Counted from the first letter of the stretch, positions 15,247-26,626 are shown. The stretch: DNA of 64,000 nucleotides from an uncultured Collinsella sp. (GCA_934655755.1 CAKUHA010000006.1:22783-86782), one strand, 5' to 3'. Notes: generated by a model from the sequence alone, not told the origin. Made by a program: numbers and translations.

Positions 15247-17994
15247 TTACTCGTCTAGAAGATCCTCTGGTATGTCGTTGCCGTCGCCTAGGTCGACGGG
15301 GGCTTCCTCGGTGCTAGTTGCAGCTGCATCCTCCGCACCTTCGCCTTCGGGCTTTTCCTGGGGAGCTGTCATGCGGGCTACGGCGCAGATGCGGTCGTTG
15401 TCGTCGACGGTCATCATCTTGACGCCCTGGGTAGCGCGGCCAGTCTGGCTAATCTCATCGGTCTTGACGCGAATGACCGTCGCGCCCTCCGTCACGATGA
15501 ACAGCTCGTGCTGCGGGCCCACCGTCTTCATGGCCGCGAGGTTGCCCTTACGCTCGGTCATTTGGATGGTGTAGACGCCCTGGCCGCCGCGATTCTGCTC
15601 CGGGTAGTCCGCAACCGGCGTGCGCTTGCCGTAGCCGCGCTCGGTGATGACGAATAGATCGCCGTTGCCGTTAGTGACTTCCATGCCCAGAACGCTCACG
15701 CCGTCCTTCATACCGATACCGCGAACGCCGCTGGTATCGCGGCCGGTGGCGCGCACCTGCTCCTCGGAGAACATGATCGCCTTGCCCGCGGTGGTGGCCA
15801 GGATAATCTTGTCGCCCTCGCGCACGCGGCGCACGTTCAGCAGCGCGTCGTCGTCACGCAGGTTGATAGCGATCAGGCCGTCGCGACGGCTGCGGTCATA
15901 TGCGCTCATCACGGTCTTCTTGACCATGCCGCTCTTGGTGGCAAACATCAAGTACTCGTCGGCGGGGAACTCGCGGCAGCTGATGACACTCGCGATCTTC
16001 TCGCCTTCCTCGAAGGGCAGCAGGTTGACGATCGCGGTGCCGCGCGCCTGGCGCGTGCCCACCGGCAGCTCGTGCACCTTCAGGCGGTAGACCTTGCCCT
16101 TGCTCGAGAAGAACAGCACGTACTCGTGCGTGGACGCGATGAACATCTCGTCGATAACGTCGTCCTCTTTGAGGTTGACGCCCGACACGCCCTTGCCGCC
16201 GCGCTTCTGGGCGCGGTAGGCGGCCACCGGAATGCGCTTCACATAGCCGGTATGGGTAATGGTCACGACCATGTCCTCGTCGGCGATGAGATCCTCCACA
16301 TCCAGGTCCTTCTCGACTTGGCTGATCTCGGTGCGGCGCTTGTCGCCAAACTTCTTGGAGATCTCGCGCATCTCCTCCTTGATGACGCCCAGAATCTTCT
16401 CCTCGTGCGCCAGCAAGTCCTCGTAGTAGGCAATGGCGCGGCGCAGGCCGTCCAGCTCTTCCTGAATCTTGTCGCGCTCCAGGCCGGTCAGGCGGCGCAG
16501 CTTCATCTCGAGGATGGCCGTGGTCTGCTCGGGCGAAAAGCCAAAGCGCTCGATCAGGCGGCTGCTGGCCTCGGAGTCGGTCTGCGAGGAGCGGATAATG
16601 CTGATGACCTCGTCGATATGGTCGAGAGCCATCAGGTAGCCCTCGAGGATATGCGCGCGGGCCTGGGCCTTCTTAAGGTCGAAGCGGGTGCGGCGGGTGA
16701 CGACGTCGACCTGGTGATCGATGTAGTGCTGCAGCATCTCGCGCAGGCTCAGGCATTTGGGAACGCCGTTGACAAGCGCCAGGTTGTTGGCGCCGAAGGT
16801 CGTCTGCAGCGAGGTGTACTTGTACAGGTTGTTGAGCACGACCTGCGGAATGACACCCTTCTTGAGCTCGATGACCAGACGGATGCCCTTCTGGTTGGAC
16901 TCATCGCGCATGTCCGAGATGCCCTCGATGCGCTTGTCGTTGACGAGCTGGGCGATCTTCTCCTGCAGGGTGCCTTTGTTGACCATGTAGGGGATCTCGG
17001 TAAAGACCAGGCGGTTGCGGCCGGTCTTGGTGGATTCCACGTGGGCCTTGGCGCGCACGGTAATGGAGCCGCGGCCGGTCTCGTAGCTCTGCTTAATGCC
17101 GGCGCTGCCCATGATGATGGCGCCGGTGGGGAAGTCCGGACCGGGCATGATCTGCATGAGCTCGTCGACAGTGGCGTCGGGATTATCGATCAGGTAGCAG
17201 GTGGCCTCGATCGCCTCGGTGAGGTTATGCGGGGCGATGTTGGTGGCCATGCCGACGGCGATGCCCTGGCTGCCGTTGACCAGCAGGTTGGGGAAGCGCG
17301 CGGGCAGCGCCTGGGGCTCGGCGAGCGATTCGTCATAGTTGGGCTGCCAGTCGACGGTATCCTTCTGCAAGTCACGCAGCAGTTCCATGGCGGGCTTTGC
17401 CAGGCGGCTCTCGGTGTAACGCATGGCCGCCGCGCCGTCGCCGTCGATGTTACCGAAGTTGCCGTGACCGTCGATGAGCGGCGTGCGCATGGAGAACCAC
17501 TGCGCCAGGCGGACCATGGCCTCGTAGACCGCGGAATCGCCGTGCGGGTGATACTTACCGATAACTTCGCCGACCGTCCAGGCCGACTTCTTGTGCGGGC
17601 GGTTGGGGTAGATGCCGCTCTCGTTCATCGCGTACAGGATGCGGCGGTGCACCGGCTTTAGGCCGTCGCGCACGTCCGGCAGGGCGCGCGCCGTGATGAC
17701 CGACATCGAATACTCGATAAACGACTGCTTCATCTCGCGACCGAACTCCGAAATCTGGAGCTGGCCACCATTGATATCCTCGCCGGCCGAGGCGCCACGG
17801 TCGACTTCGCCAAAGCTCTCCTCGAGCTCACCGTCGTCGTCCTCTTCCTCGTCATCATCGGCATCGGGGTTATAGGCGTCCGGATCGCCGTCCTCGCCCT
17901 GCTCAGCACGGGCAAGCAGGCGCTTCAGATCGTCGGGCATACCGGCGTCGCCGGCCTCGCCCATACCCTCGTTATTGTTGATATCGTCTGCCAC
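15247..17994 (-). CDS. gyrA: DNA gyrase subunit A
   Basis: 915 residues. GyrA cuts and rejoins DNA as part of the A2B2 enzyme that adds negative supercoils. The catalytic tyrosine is Tyr193 in AMRYTE. The quinolone region reads [10 protein letters not shown], with Ser154 and Glu158 at the key positions, the sensitive form in many Gram-positive bacteria. A GyrA box (QKRGGKG) and the C-terminal beta-pinwheel blades follow. The protein begins with about 80 extra residues rich in Asp and Glu before the normal start region ([11 protein letters not shown]), and it ends in another acidic tail. The start ATG follows GAGGAGG. It is downstream of gyrB, separated by a structured 155-bp gap. Confidence 0.98.
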   Translation of the reverse strand: MADDINNNEGMGEAGDAGMPDDLKRLLARAEQGEDGDPDAYNPDADDDEEEDDDGELEESFGEVDRGASAGEDINGGQLQISEFGREMKQSFIEYSMSVITARALPDVRDGLKPVHRRILYAMNESGIYPNRPHKKSAWTVGEVIGKYHPHGDSAVYEAMVRLAQWFSMRTPLIDGHGNFGNIDGDGAAAMRYTESRLAKPAMELLRDLQKDTVDWQPNYDESLAEPQALPARFPNLLVNGSQGIAVGMATNIAPHNLTEAIEATCYLIDNPDATVDELMQIMPGPDFPTGAIIMGSAGIKQSYETGRGSITVRAKAHVESTKTGRNRLVFTEIPYMVNKGTLQEKIAQLVNDKRIEGISDMRDESNQKGIRLVIELKKGVIPQVVLNNLYKYTSLQTTFGANNLALVNGVPKCLSLREMLQHYIDHQVDVVTRRTRFDLKKAQARAHILEGYLMALDHIDEVISIIRSSQTDSEASSRLIERFGFSPEQTTAILEMKLRRLTGLERDKIQEELDGLRRAIAYYEDLLAHEEKILGVIKEEMREISKKFGDKRRTEISQVEKDLDVEDLIADEDMVVTITHTGYVKRIPVAAYRAQKRGGKGVSGVNLKEDDVIDEMFIASTHEYVLFFSSKGKVYRLKVHELPVGTRQARGTAIVNLLPFEEGEKIASVISCREFPADEYLMFATKSGMVKKTVMSAYDRSRRDGLIAINLRDDDALLNVRRVREGDKIILATTAGKAIMFSEEQVRATGRDTSGVRGIGMKDGVSVLGMEVTNGNGDLFVITERGYGKRTPVADYPEQNRGGQGVYTIQMTERKGNLAAMKTVGPQHELFIVTEGATVIRVKTDEISQTGRATQGVKMMTVDDNDRICAVARMTAPQEKPEGEGAEDAAATSTEEAPVDLGDGNDIPEDLLDE

Positions 17995-18043
17995 GTTACC
18001 TCCTCATGGTTTGCGTGGTCCATTAGTTCCCTGCCACGGAGAC

Positions 18044-18142
18044 GGCTTTTCCAGGTGCCGCAGATTCGCTCGAAAGAGGAGGGAAGCGTACTTGGGTACG
18101 CGACCGACGATTGAGGGCGAAGGTGCGGTGGCTGGGAAAGCC
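18044..18142 (-). repeat. Structured element between gyrB and gyrA
   Basis: The outer stem GGCTTTTCCAG/CTGGGAAAGCC (18044-18054 with 18132-18142, one mismatch) encloses CCGCA/TGCGG, then TTCGC/GCGAA (18065-18069 with 18117-18121), then a perfect hairpin GCGTAC-TTGG-GTACGC (18086-18101). The nested order gives a long interrupted stem. There is no T-run. It could be a dispersed repeat, an RNA processing site or a regulator of gyrA. Confidence 0.5.
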
Positions 18143-18149
18143 GAACAGG

Positions 18150-20222
<2,073 letters not shown>

Positions 20223-20230
20223 TTATCGTA

Positions 20231-20259
20231 AAAAAATACCCTCGGGGACGAGGGTATTT
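20231..20259 (-). terminator. Terminator after dciA
   Basis: On the minus strand AAATACCCTCG and CGAGGGTATTT are followed by TTTT. It ends the GHKL-dnaA-dnaN-recF-dciA gene row before gyrB. Confidence 0.85.
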
Positions 20260-20285
20260 GGCTCTACAAGGCCACCAGATGCGAT

Positions 20286-20849
20286 TTAAGGCTCTTTTTT
20301 GCTTTGTGCGCCCTTGGCCCACTCGGCACTGGCCCTCATGGCGTTCTCGAGGGCCTCGCGCAGTTTTTGGTCTTCGATGGGTGCCACTTGGCGCTCAATT
20401 TCCTCACGCTCGGACGCACTCAGGTCGGCGTGCGGGGCCGGCGGGCGCTCGGGCAGCGCCGGGCGCAGGCGCTCCTTGGCGGCGGGAGGCGTATGCCCCG
20501 GAGCCGTCGTCTTAAACACCAGGCCGTCCACATGAGCCCCGGCACGCTCCATGCGTGCGCGGATGATCTCGCGCAGCAGCGTCATCTCCTGCGTCCACGA
20601 GGGCGAATCGAGATATACCAGCAGCTCATTGGACTCGGGCAGATAGCGCAGGCCCGTCACATGGCGTCCCTCGCGCGTGCCCGAACACACCGTGTTCCAG
20701 GCACGATAGATTGCGCGCGACTGCTCGGCGGCCTTCATCTGCGCGCGGCGCTCGGGCGTCGCCGCGGCCATAATGCGTTGGCGCTCGGCATCCAAAAAGC
20801 CGCCAAAGGCAACCGTGCCGTTTTCGCGCTCGTAATTAGCACGTCTCAC
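20286..20849 (-). CDS. dciA: DciA-type replicative helicase loader (DUF721)
   Basis: 187 residues. The central part (about 45-115: AIYRAWNTVCSG, LLVYLDSPSWTQEMTLL) matches the DUF721 fold of DciA, the ancestral protein that helps load DnaB at the origin where DnaC or DnaI is missing. The C-terminal third is Pro- and charge-rich and probably disordered. It starts with GTG at 20849, overlapping the recF stop by 14 bases, so translation is coupled. The position between recF and gyrB is the usual actinobacterial one. Confidence 0.88.
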   Translation of the reverse strand: MRRANYERENGTVAFGGFLDAERQRIMAAATPERRAQMKAAEQSRAIYRAWNTVCSGTREGRHVTGLRYLPESNELLVYLDSPSWTQEMTLLREIIRARMERAGAHVDGLVFKTTAPGHTPPAAKERLRPALPERPPAPHADLSASEREEIERQVAPIEDQKLREALENAMRASAEWAKGAQSKKEP

Positions 20850-21942
20850 CCATGCTCACCACCTTGGCTCGATCAAGCAGGTCATCGGTAAAATACCCCA
20901 GATTGGTGGTAGTTATGACCGTTTGGATATCATCGCCGATCAGCTGCAGAAAAGCGCCCCGGCGCTCGCCGTCGAGCTCGCTCATCACGTCGTCCAAAAG
21001 CAGCAGCGGGGCGGTGCCCAAGATATCGCGGGCAACGGCCACCTCCGCCACTTTCCAGGCCAACACCAGTGTACGCTGCTGCCCCTGACTGGCAAACGAA
21101 CGGGCAGATCGCCCTGCGACGGAGAACTCAATCTCGTCGCGATGCGGCCCCACAAGCGTCATGCCGCGGCGCATCTCCTCGTCGGCGCGCTCATCGAGCG
21201 CCGAGAGCATATGCTCATATGCCCAGCCCCTCAGCTCGTCGCGGGCCTGGGTATGGGGCAAGTCACCGAGCGTGGACACATAGGACACGCCGGCGAGCTC
21301 GCCAGATGCCACCCGACCGTAGGCATCGCGCACGCACCCGGCCAAGCGCTCGAGCAGGGCCAGGCGGTGTACGAGCAGGGACGAACCGGCGCGGGCGATG
21401 GACTCGTTCCAGGCGCCGAGCATCTCGCGGCAGCACCAGGCCTCCTTGAGCAGGGCATTGCGCTGCGTCACGCAACGGCCGTAGGTACTCGACAAATCGG
21501 CATAGCGCGCGCTCAGCTGCACGCCAAAGTCGTCGAGCGCCGCACGGCGCACGCTGGCACCGCGCTTGACCATATCCAGGTGGTCCGGGCAAAACAAAAC
21601 GCTCGGCAACACCCCTCGAACACCGGACGCCGCACAGCGCTTGCCGTTGCGGCTAAACGAACGCTTGCCGTCCTCCACGCTCAGCCCCATGTCCAGCACG
21701 CGCCCATCGCCCTCGAGCCTCAGCTCGACCTTGCACGGGCCTGCGCCGTCGTGCACAAGCTCGGCGGCGGTCGGATGTCTAAACGAAGCGCCGCTCGTCA
21801 GCAGTTGCAGCGCCTCTATGAGATTAGTCTTTCCCGCCGCGTTGGGGCCCGCGAGCACCGTCACGCCGTCGCTCAGGGCCAGACGGTAACGGTCGAAGCT
21901 ACGGTAGTGCGCGACGGAAAGCTCGCGGGCGAACATAGTCAT
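20836..21942 (-). CDS. recF: DNA replication and repair ATPase RecF
   Basis: 368 residues of an SMC-like ATPase that helps load RecA on gapped DNA. It has the Walker A GPNAAGKTN near residue 33, the ABC-type signature region FASQGQQRTL near 285, and the Walker B LLLLDDVMSELD near 315. It starts nine bases after the dnaN stop, so the two are one unit. The reading frame has two close ATG codons (21942 and 21936); the first is used here. Confidence 0.97.
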   Translation of the reverse strand: MTMFARELSVAHYRSFDRYRLALSDGVTVLAGPNAAGKTNLIEALQLLTSGASFRHPTAAELVHDGAGPCKVELRLEGDGRVLDMGLSVEDGKRSFSRNGKRCAASGVRGVLPSVLFCPDHLDMVKRGASVRRAALDDFGVQLSARYADLSSTYGRCVTQRNALLKEAWCCREMLGAWNESIARAGSSLLVHRLALLERLAGCVRDAYGRVASGELAGVSYVSTLGDLPHTQARDELRGWAYEHMLSALDERADEEMRRGMTLVGPHRDEIEFSVAGRSARSFASQGQQRTLVLAWKVAEVAVARDILGTAPLLLLDDVMSELDGERRGAFLQLIGDDIQTVITTTNLGYFTDDLLDRAKVVSMGETC

Positions 21943-21951
21943 CGATATACG

Positions 21952-23055
21952 CTAGATGCGCACCGGCATGACCAGGTACAGGTAGTTGATCTTGTCGTAG
22001 GACTTGAAGATGCCCGCCTGCGAGTAGCTCTTGAGCTCCAGCGTGATCTCCCTCTCCTTGGACAGGGCATTCAGGCAGCCGAAGATGTAGTGGTAGTTAA
22101 AGGCGATGGTGCCCGACTCGCCCTCGGCCTCAACGTCGATCGTCTCCTGTGCCAGATCCTGATCGTTGGAGATGGATGACAGACCCATCTGGCCGTTCTC
22201 GACGTCAATCTCAAACTTGACGGCCGGGTTAGCGCTGGCGATGACGGCCACGCGCTTGAGGGCCGCGTTGAAGGCGGCCACATCGATCTTGACGCTCGTC
22301 ACGCACGAATCGGGAATAAGCTGCTTGTAGTTGGGATAGACGCCCTCGATACGGCGCGACACGTAGGTGGTGTTGCCGGCCTCAAAGACGACCTGGGTGT
22401 CAGTGGCACCGATCATGATCGTGGCCTGGCTCGCCATGATGCTCAGTGCATCGTTAAAGGCATCGGCCGGCACGTTGAGCTCAAAGGACCCCTCGAGCGT
22501 CGAGGTCTCGACCTGCGTGTCGCACACGGCAAGACGGAAGGAGTCGGTTGCCACCAGGCGCACGGTGTTGTTCTCGACCTTCATGTGCACGCCGCCCAGG
22601 ATGGGACGGGCCTTGTCGGTCGAGGTGACGCGCCACACGCGGCCGACCATCTCGGACAAAATGTCGGTCGGAAGCTCGACGGCGCTTTCGATGGCATAGG
22701 CCGGAAACTCCGGGAAGTCGTTGGCGTCGAGCGTGTTAAGACGGAACGAGCTCTTCTCGCAGCCAATCAGCACCTGGCGCTCGGAGAGCTCAAAGGTGAC
22801 CGGGGCGTCGGGCAGGGTCTTGGTGATGTTGGAGAGCATCTTGCAGGGAATGACCATCTCGCCCTCCTCCTCGACATGAGCCGCGATGCGGTGGCGAATC
22901 GAGATGGTGTAGTTTGAAGTCTGGAATTCCAATATACCGTCTTGCGCCTTGACAAGCACGCCCGACAGGATGGGAAGGGTAGATGCCGAAGCGACGCCTT
23001 TCATGACGACGCCGATGGCTTGCGTAAGCGAGCTTTGGCTGACGGTGAACTTCAT
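21952..23055 (-). CDS. dnaN: DNA polymerase III beta subunit (sliding clamp)
   Basis: 367 residues, typical length, with the three repeated clamp folds. It begins MKFTVSQSSLTQAIGVV and ends YLYLVMPVRI, the conserved clamp terminus that helps form the peptide-binding pocket. The clamp tethers the polymerase and recruits DnaE and repair factors. The start codon follows AGAAAGGTATT. The upstream gap to dnaA is 238 bp and carries origin signals. Confidence 0.98.
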   Translation of the reverse strand: MKFTVSQSSLTQAIGVVMKGVASASTLPILSGVLVKAQDGILEFQTSNYTISIRHRIAAHVEEEGEMVIPCKMLSNITKTLPDAPVTFELSERQVLIGCEKSSFRLNTLDANDFPEFPAYAIESAVELPTDILSEMVGRVWRVTSTDKARPILGGVHMKVENNTVRLVATDSFRLAVCDTQVETSTLEGSFELNVPADAFNDALSIMASQATIMIGATDTQVVFEAGNTTYVSRRIEGVYPNYKQLIPDSCVTSVKIDVAAFNAALKRVAVIASANPAVKFEIDVENGQMGLSSISNDQDLAQETIDVEAEGESGTIAFNYHYIFGCLNALSKEREITLELKSYSQAGIFKSYDKINYLYLVMPVRI

Positions 23056-23293
23056 CTTTTAATACCTTTCTATAGATATAAATATCTTAATAATAGTAAT
23101 AGTACTGACGAAACTGTTGATTACTCCCAAAAGCGCTGGTCAGAGCCAAAAAGAGAATCGACAGAAACCTGTGTGCAACCGGCCTCGTTTTCAACGTTCA
23201 AAACCTGCTCAAAACTTTTCATCGCCGGCCGGTTGGTTTTAGACATCTTATGCTCTGGGTTTCGACAAGTTATCAACAGGTGTGGTTATTTTC
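23056..23293. other. oriC: Origin segment between dnaA and dnaN (AT-rich part with DnaA-box-like sites)
   Basis: An AT-only-like stretch, ATAAATATCTTAATAATAG (about 23077-23095), suits DNA unwinding. DnaA-box-like 9-mers are TTATCAACA at 23270-23278, TTTTCAACG at 23188-23196 and TAATCAACA (minus strand) at 23115-23123. TTATCAACA differs from the classic TTATCCACA at one base. Place between dnaA and dnaN is where many actinobacterial origins lie. Confidence 0.6.
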
Positions 23294-25015
23294 CTACGAG
23301 CGCAGGGTGATTTTGTCACGCAGCGATTTGAGGTCCTCGGTCACGGTTCGGTCTTCCTGGATCATCTTCTGAACCTTTTTATAGCTCGTGCTGACCGTCG
23401 AGTGGTTGCGGTTGCCGAATTCGGCGCCCACGGCCGTGGTTGTCATCTCGCACATCTCAATCGCCAGATAGATGGCGATATGGCGCGCTTTGGCGATGTT
23501 GGCGTTGCGCCGCGGGCCTATGAGCTCCTCGTGCGTCACCCCGTACTGTTCCTCGATGACAGATTGAACCGTCTGCACGTTGATTTTCTTGGCTGACGTG
23601 TCGAAGTACTGACTCGCGATGGTGTCGATATCGTCAAAAGTGAGTTCCCCACCCTCGCGTTCGCGGTCGCCTGCCTCGCCGGCGCAGCGCTCGCAAAAGC
23701 TCTCGAGCTCGCGGATGTTGGTGCCCGAGACCTCGGCCATGTGCTTAAAGTGCTCGTCGGTCAGATGCCCGCAGTCGCTGCCGTAGGCCGCCAACAGCGA
23801 GTCATCGTCCGCGTCGGGCGCCGCCGCAATCGTGTTCTCGTAGTAGCGCTGCAAGATCTTGTATTTCATCTCGTAGCTGGGCTCTGCCACCAAGCAGAGC
23901 ATGCCGGCATTAAAGCGGCTGGTCAGGCGCTCGTCCATGTTGAGGTCTTTGGGCGCGCGGTCGGCGGCGATCACGACTTTTTTGTTGTTGCGGATGAACT
24001 CGTCCATCAGCTGAAAGAAATAATCCACGCTCGCGCGCTTGCCGATAATGTTTTGGATGTCGTCGATGATGAGCACGTCGACGCCATGGTATGCCTGCAT
24101 GATGGGGGCGTTGCTCTTCTTTTGTCGGTCGAACTCCGTCATCAGGTCATCGAGGTATGCCTGGGAATTGGCATATTTCACCTTGATCTCGGGTGATTTT
24201 TCGGCGAGCTCGTTTTTGATGGCGAGCAGCAGGTGGGTCTTGCCCAGCCCCGATTTGCCGTAGATGAACAGCGACGTGCAGGTGCCGCGCTCGTCCGCCA
24301 GGGCGGCAAACTTGAGCGCCGAGCGGTAGGCATGGCTGTTTTCGGGGCCGTAGACAAAGTTCTCAAAGGTGAATTTCGAGTTGGCGGCGAGGGGTGCGCC
24401 ATCGGCGTTTTGCTCGGTTGCGGCTGCGGGCGCCGGGGCCGTCGTGGTCGACACCGTGGCACGAGGTGAGCTCTTCGCCGGCGTGCCGCCCTTCATCTGG
24501 TTCATCATGCGGCGGAAATCATCGGCCGAAAGTGTGTTTTTGATTGCGATGCCCGATTCCTCGCCCGGCGTCGCGTCGTGCGCGATGGGCATGTGCGTGG
24601 CGGTCGGCATGCTCGCGATCGAAGCCTGTGCCATGCCGGCCATGGTTTCACGGGAAACATCGCCGATTTTGGGCTCGGGAGTCGACGCGACAGACGCGGT
24701 GGGCGCAGCTGCGGGCGCCGCCGGGGGAGCGGCGGGCGCAGCCGGCGCGGCGCCGTCCGTCGCGCTACCTTGGGGCGCCACGATATTGAGCGCGATCGGC
24801 GCAAAGGCGATTTCTTCCAGGTACGCCTCGATGGTCGGCTGGTGCTTTTTGAGCTGAGCGATGGCAAAGCGCGAGGGGGCCTCGATCGTCAAAGTGTCTT
24901 CGGTGAGGCTGACGGCGCGCGATTGCCCCAGCATGTTGATGAGGCGCGCATCTTGGCCGTCGCGCTGGCAAAAGGCGATGGCGTCTTCCAAGATGATGCT
25001 TGCTTCCTCGTCCAC
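23294..25015 (-). CDS. dnaA: Chromosomal replication initiator DnaA
   Basis: 573 residues. Domain I (1-85) is followed by a long Ala/Pro-rich linker (about 85-205). The AAA+ domain has Walker A GKSGLGKT, Walker B VLIIDDIQN and the sensor/arginine region DERLTSRFNAG. Domain IV contains the DNA-binding signature in the form ARHIAIYLAIEM and GNRNHSTV. Usual members have GGRDHTTV, so the recognition helix differs, which fits the non-classic box sequences seen here. It lies 15 bp after the GHKL-ATPase gene. A parS-like sequence is embedded at 24644-24659 and encodes DVSRETM. Confidence 0.97.
   Translation of the reverse strand: MDEEASIILEDAIAFCQRDGQDARLINMLGQSRAVSLTEDTLTIEAPSRFAIAQLKKHQPTIEAYLEEIAFAPIALNIVAPQGSATDGAAPAAPAAPPAAPAAAPTASVASTPEPKIGDVSRETMAGMAQASIASMPTATHMPIAHDATPGEESGIAIKNTLSADDFRRMMNQMKGGTPAKSSPRATVSTTTAPAPAAATEQNADGAPLAANSKFTFENFVYGPENSHAYRSALKFAALADERGTCTSLFIYGKSGLGKTHLLLAIKNELAEKSPEIKVKYANSQAYLDDLMTEFDRQKKSNAPIMQAYHGVDVLIIDDIQNIIGKRASVDYFFQLMDEFIRNNKKVVIAADRAPKDLNMDERLTSRFNAGMLCLVAEPSYEMKYKILQRYYENTIAAAPDADDDSLLAAYGSDCGHLTDEHFKHMAEVSGTNIRELESFCERCAGEAGDREREGGELTFDDIDTIASQYFDTSAKKINVQTVQSVIEEQYGVTHEELIGPRRNANIAKARHIAIYLAIEMCEMTTTAVGAEFGNRNHSTVSTSYKKVQKMIQEDRTVTEDLKSLRDKITLRS
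24644..24659. promoter_or_regulatory. parS-like site inside dnaA
   Basis: On the minus strand TGTTTCCCGTGAAACC matches parS (TGTTTCACGTGAAACA) at 14 of 16 bases. It lies in the linker coding region of dnaA, where the residues would not otherwise be constrained. Confidence 0.55.
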
Positions 25016-25030
25016 TGTCTCTCCCGTTCC

Positions 25031-26383
25031 TTAACCCTGCGTCTGTACGCGATCTCTGCCAAGCTCGGTCAGATGGTATTTCTGACCGTGTTTAATCACC
25101 AAGCCAACTTGCGCCAGGTCGTTGAGCGTGCGCGACCAGGTGGGCGCCGAGCTTCCAAGGGCCCGCGCCAAGTCGGTGGCTCCACATGCTTCGTTTTGAG
25201 CTAAATAGCCCAGCGCTTGCTTGCCGCGCTCGCTCACATATGTGTCCGCCGACGGCTGTGAATAATGTTGAGCCGCATTAGGATACATCATTTGAGCTGC
25301 CGGTTGTTGAGAACTCGGCATCGTCGGCATCTGCTGTTGAAAACTTTGCGGCCACGGTTGATAGGGCTGCTGCGGCATCTGCTGGGGCCAGGGGCTGTAC
25401 TGCGCCTGGGGAATCTGTTGATACGGCTGCGGATATCCCTGCAGGTACTGCTGCGGATACGGCTGGGCGTACCCCTGCTGCGGCATGTACTGGGCGGGAT
25501 ACCCCTGAGGGTACGGTTGATAACCCATTTGTTGGATGTTCGGCGCCCCTGCTGTTTGCTGCACGATGTTCGGGTCCTGGTCCGCCGCCGGCATTGGCTG
25601 CGGCATGCTTTGCGTCATCGGACCCGACGGCTCCGCGGCCGCCTGTGCGGCGAATGCTCCCGGCTGCTGCATGTATGCTGCAGGCTGTTGCATCTGTTGC
25701 GTCGCCATCGGCTGCTGCGCAAAGGTGCTGGGCTGGGGGTATGCCTGCTGCTCTGTCTCGGGGCGAACGGCGGCTCCGCGACCGCCGGCGCGCTCGATCT
25801 CCTGCACGCGTTTGGGATTGAGGCTTACGGTCACCACGGTGCCGTTGCCCATATTGTCCTCGATGGAAACCGCGCCACCGGCGTTCTCCAGGTATTCCTG
25901 CACCATGGGGAAACCGGCTCCGGTGCCGCGGATATATCGTTTCATGCTGCTGTTTGCGCTGGTCACGCCAAAGTCGAAAGCGCGTTCCTTGTCGTCGATT
26001 CCCGGCCCCTGATCGGCAAATCGGATGGTGTCGCCCCCGTCTAGGATGGAGATGATGGGCTCTGCGAAGTGCGCGTGGATGAAGTTTTCCACAATCTCGC
26101 GGATCACCATCAGCGAGATGTGGCCGCCCTGCTCCTTCATGCACTGGTAGACGGTGTTGGTCGTCTCCTCCAGGTAGGTGCGGACGTCCTGCGGCTCGAT
26201 GACGATCACGCGCGGGGTCGACAGCATGTCATCGTAGACGGCGATACGCGCCGCATACATGGCGCCTGCTGCTTTTTTGACGGGCACGTCGCCCTCGTCG
26301 CGCTCTTCGCGCACGCCGGTGATGTGCTCGTTGTCGGGCGCCGGGTCCCCCGAATCAACCATGGTGTAGAAGTCGTCTGACAT
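25031..26383 (-). CDS. GHKL-type ATPase with Gln/Pro-rich linker and winged-helix end, upstream of dnaA
   Basis: 450 residues, no signal peptide or membrane helix. Residues about 85-195 form a GHKL ATP-binding domain of the anti-sigma/histidine-kinase type: N box REIVENFIHAHF, DQGPGID, GTGAGFPMV and NGTVVTV. There is no phospho-acceptor His domain. Residues about 200-375 are a low-complexity linker very rich in Gln, Pro, Tyr and Met, with many PQ and GYPQ units. The last 65 residues form a winged helix (KQALGYLAQNEACGATDLARAL, then TWSRTLNDLAQVGLV) as in MarR-like proteins. It is 15 bp upstream of dnaA on the same strand, so the two are co-transcribed. A DNA-bound, ATP-sensing regulator of initiation or of dnaA expression is possible. 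No function is known to me. Confidence 0.75.
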   Translation of the reverse strand: MSDDFYTMVDSGDPAPDNEHITGVREERDEGDVPVKKAAGAMYAARIAVYDDMLSTPRVIVIEPQDVRTYLEETTNTVYQCMKEQGGHISLMVIREIVENFIHAHFAEPIISILDGGDTIRFADQGPGIDDKERAFDFGVTSANSSMKRYIRGTGAGFPMVQEYLENAGGAVSIEDNMGNGTVVTVSLNPKRVQEIERAGGRGAAVRPETEQQAYPQPSTFAQQPMATQQMQQPAAYMQQPGAFAAQAAAEPSGPMTQSMPQPMPAADQDPNIVQQTAGAPNIQQMGYQPYPQGYPAQYMPQQGYAQPYPQQYLQGYPQPYQQIPQAQYSPWPQQMPQQPYQPWPQSFQQQMPTMPSSQQPAAQMMYPNAAQHYSQPSADTYVSERGKQALGYLAQNEACGATDLARALGSSAPTWSRTLNDLAQVGLVIKHGQKYHLTELGRDRVQTQG

Positions 26384-26620
26384 GCTGCTCGCAATCGTTC
26401 AAAAGGTTTCGAACAAATAGTAGCTCAGCTCGCAATGTTTCTCATCTTTCGACAACTTTTCAAAACCTGTTGAAAACTTTGGAAATCGGGCGAAAAGTTC
26501 TCAACATTGCCAACATGACCTGTTGAAAACTCGATGAAATATCGTGAAAAGTGTTTCATGCACTCCGGATGCTCGCGGGCTTATGGGGGAACCGTGTACA
26601 CTTTGCAACCTTTTACCTTT
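26384..26620. other. oriC: Origin segment upstream of the dnaA operon (cluster of DnaA-box-like sites)
   Basis: TGTTGAAAA (minus-strand TTTTCAACA) occurs at 26468-26476 and 26521-26529, and TTCTCAACA at 26498-26506, with further near matches such as TTTTCAAAACC close by. Gene direction switches here: minus to the left, plus to the right. With the dnaA-dnaN gap this makes a bipartite origin likely. No gene lies in this stretch. Confidence 0.65.
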
Positions 26621-26626
26621 GATTTC

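Noticed and set aside
14909..15317. Open frames across the large inverted repeat
   Set aside because: The two strands encode mirror-like Arg/Ala-rich strings because the DNA is a palindrome. No real protein features.
16072..17661. 529-residue plus-strand frame
   Set aside because: Antisense shadow of gyrA with no ribosome binding site or motif.
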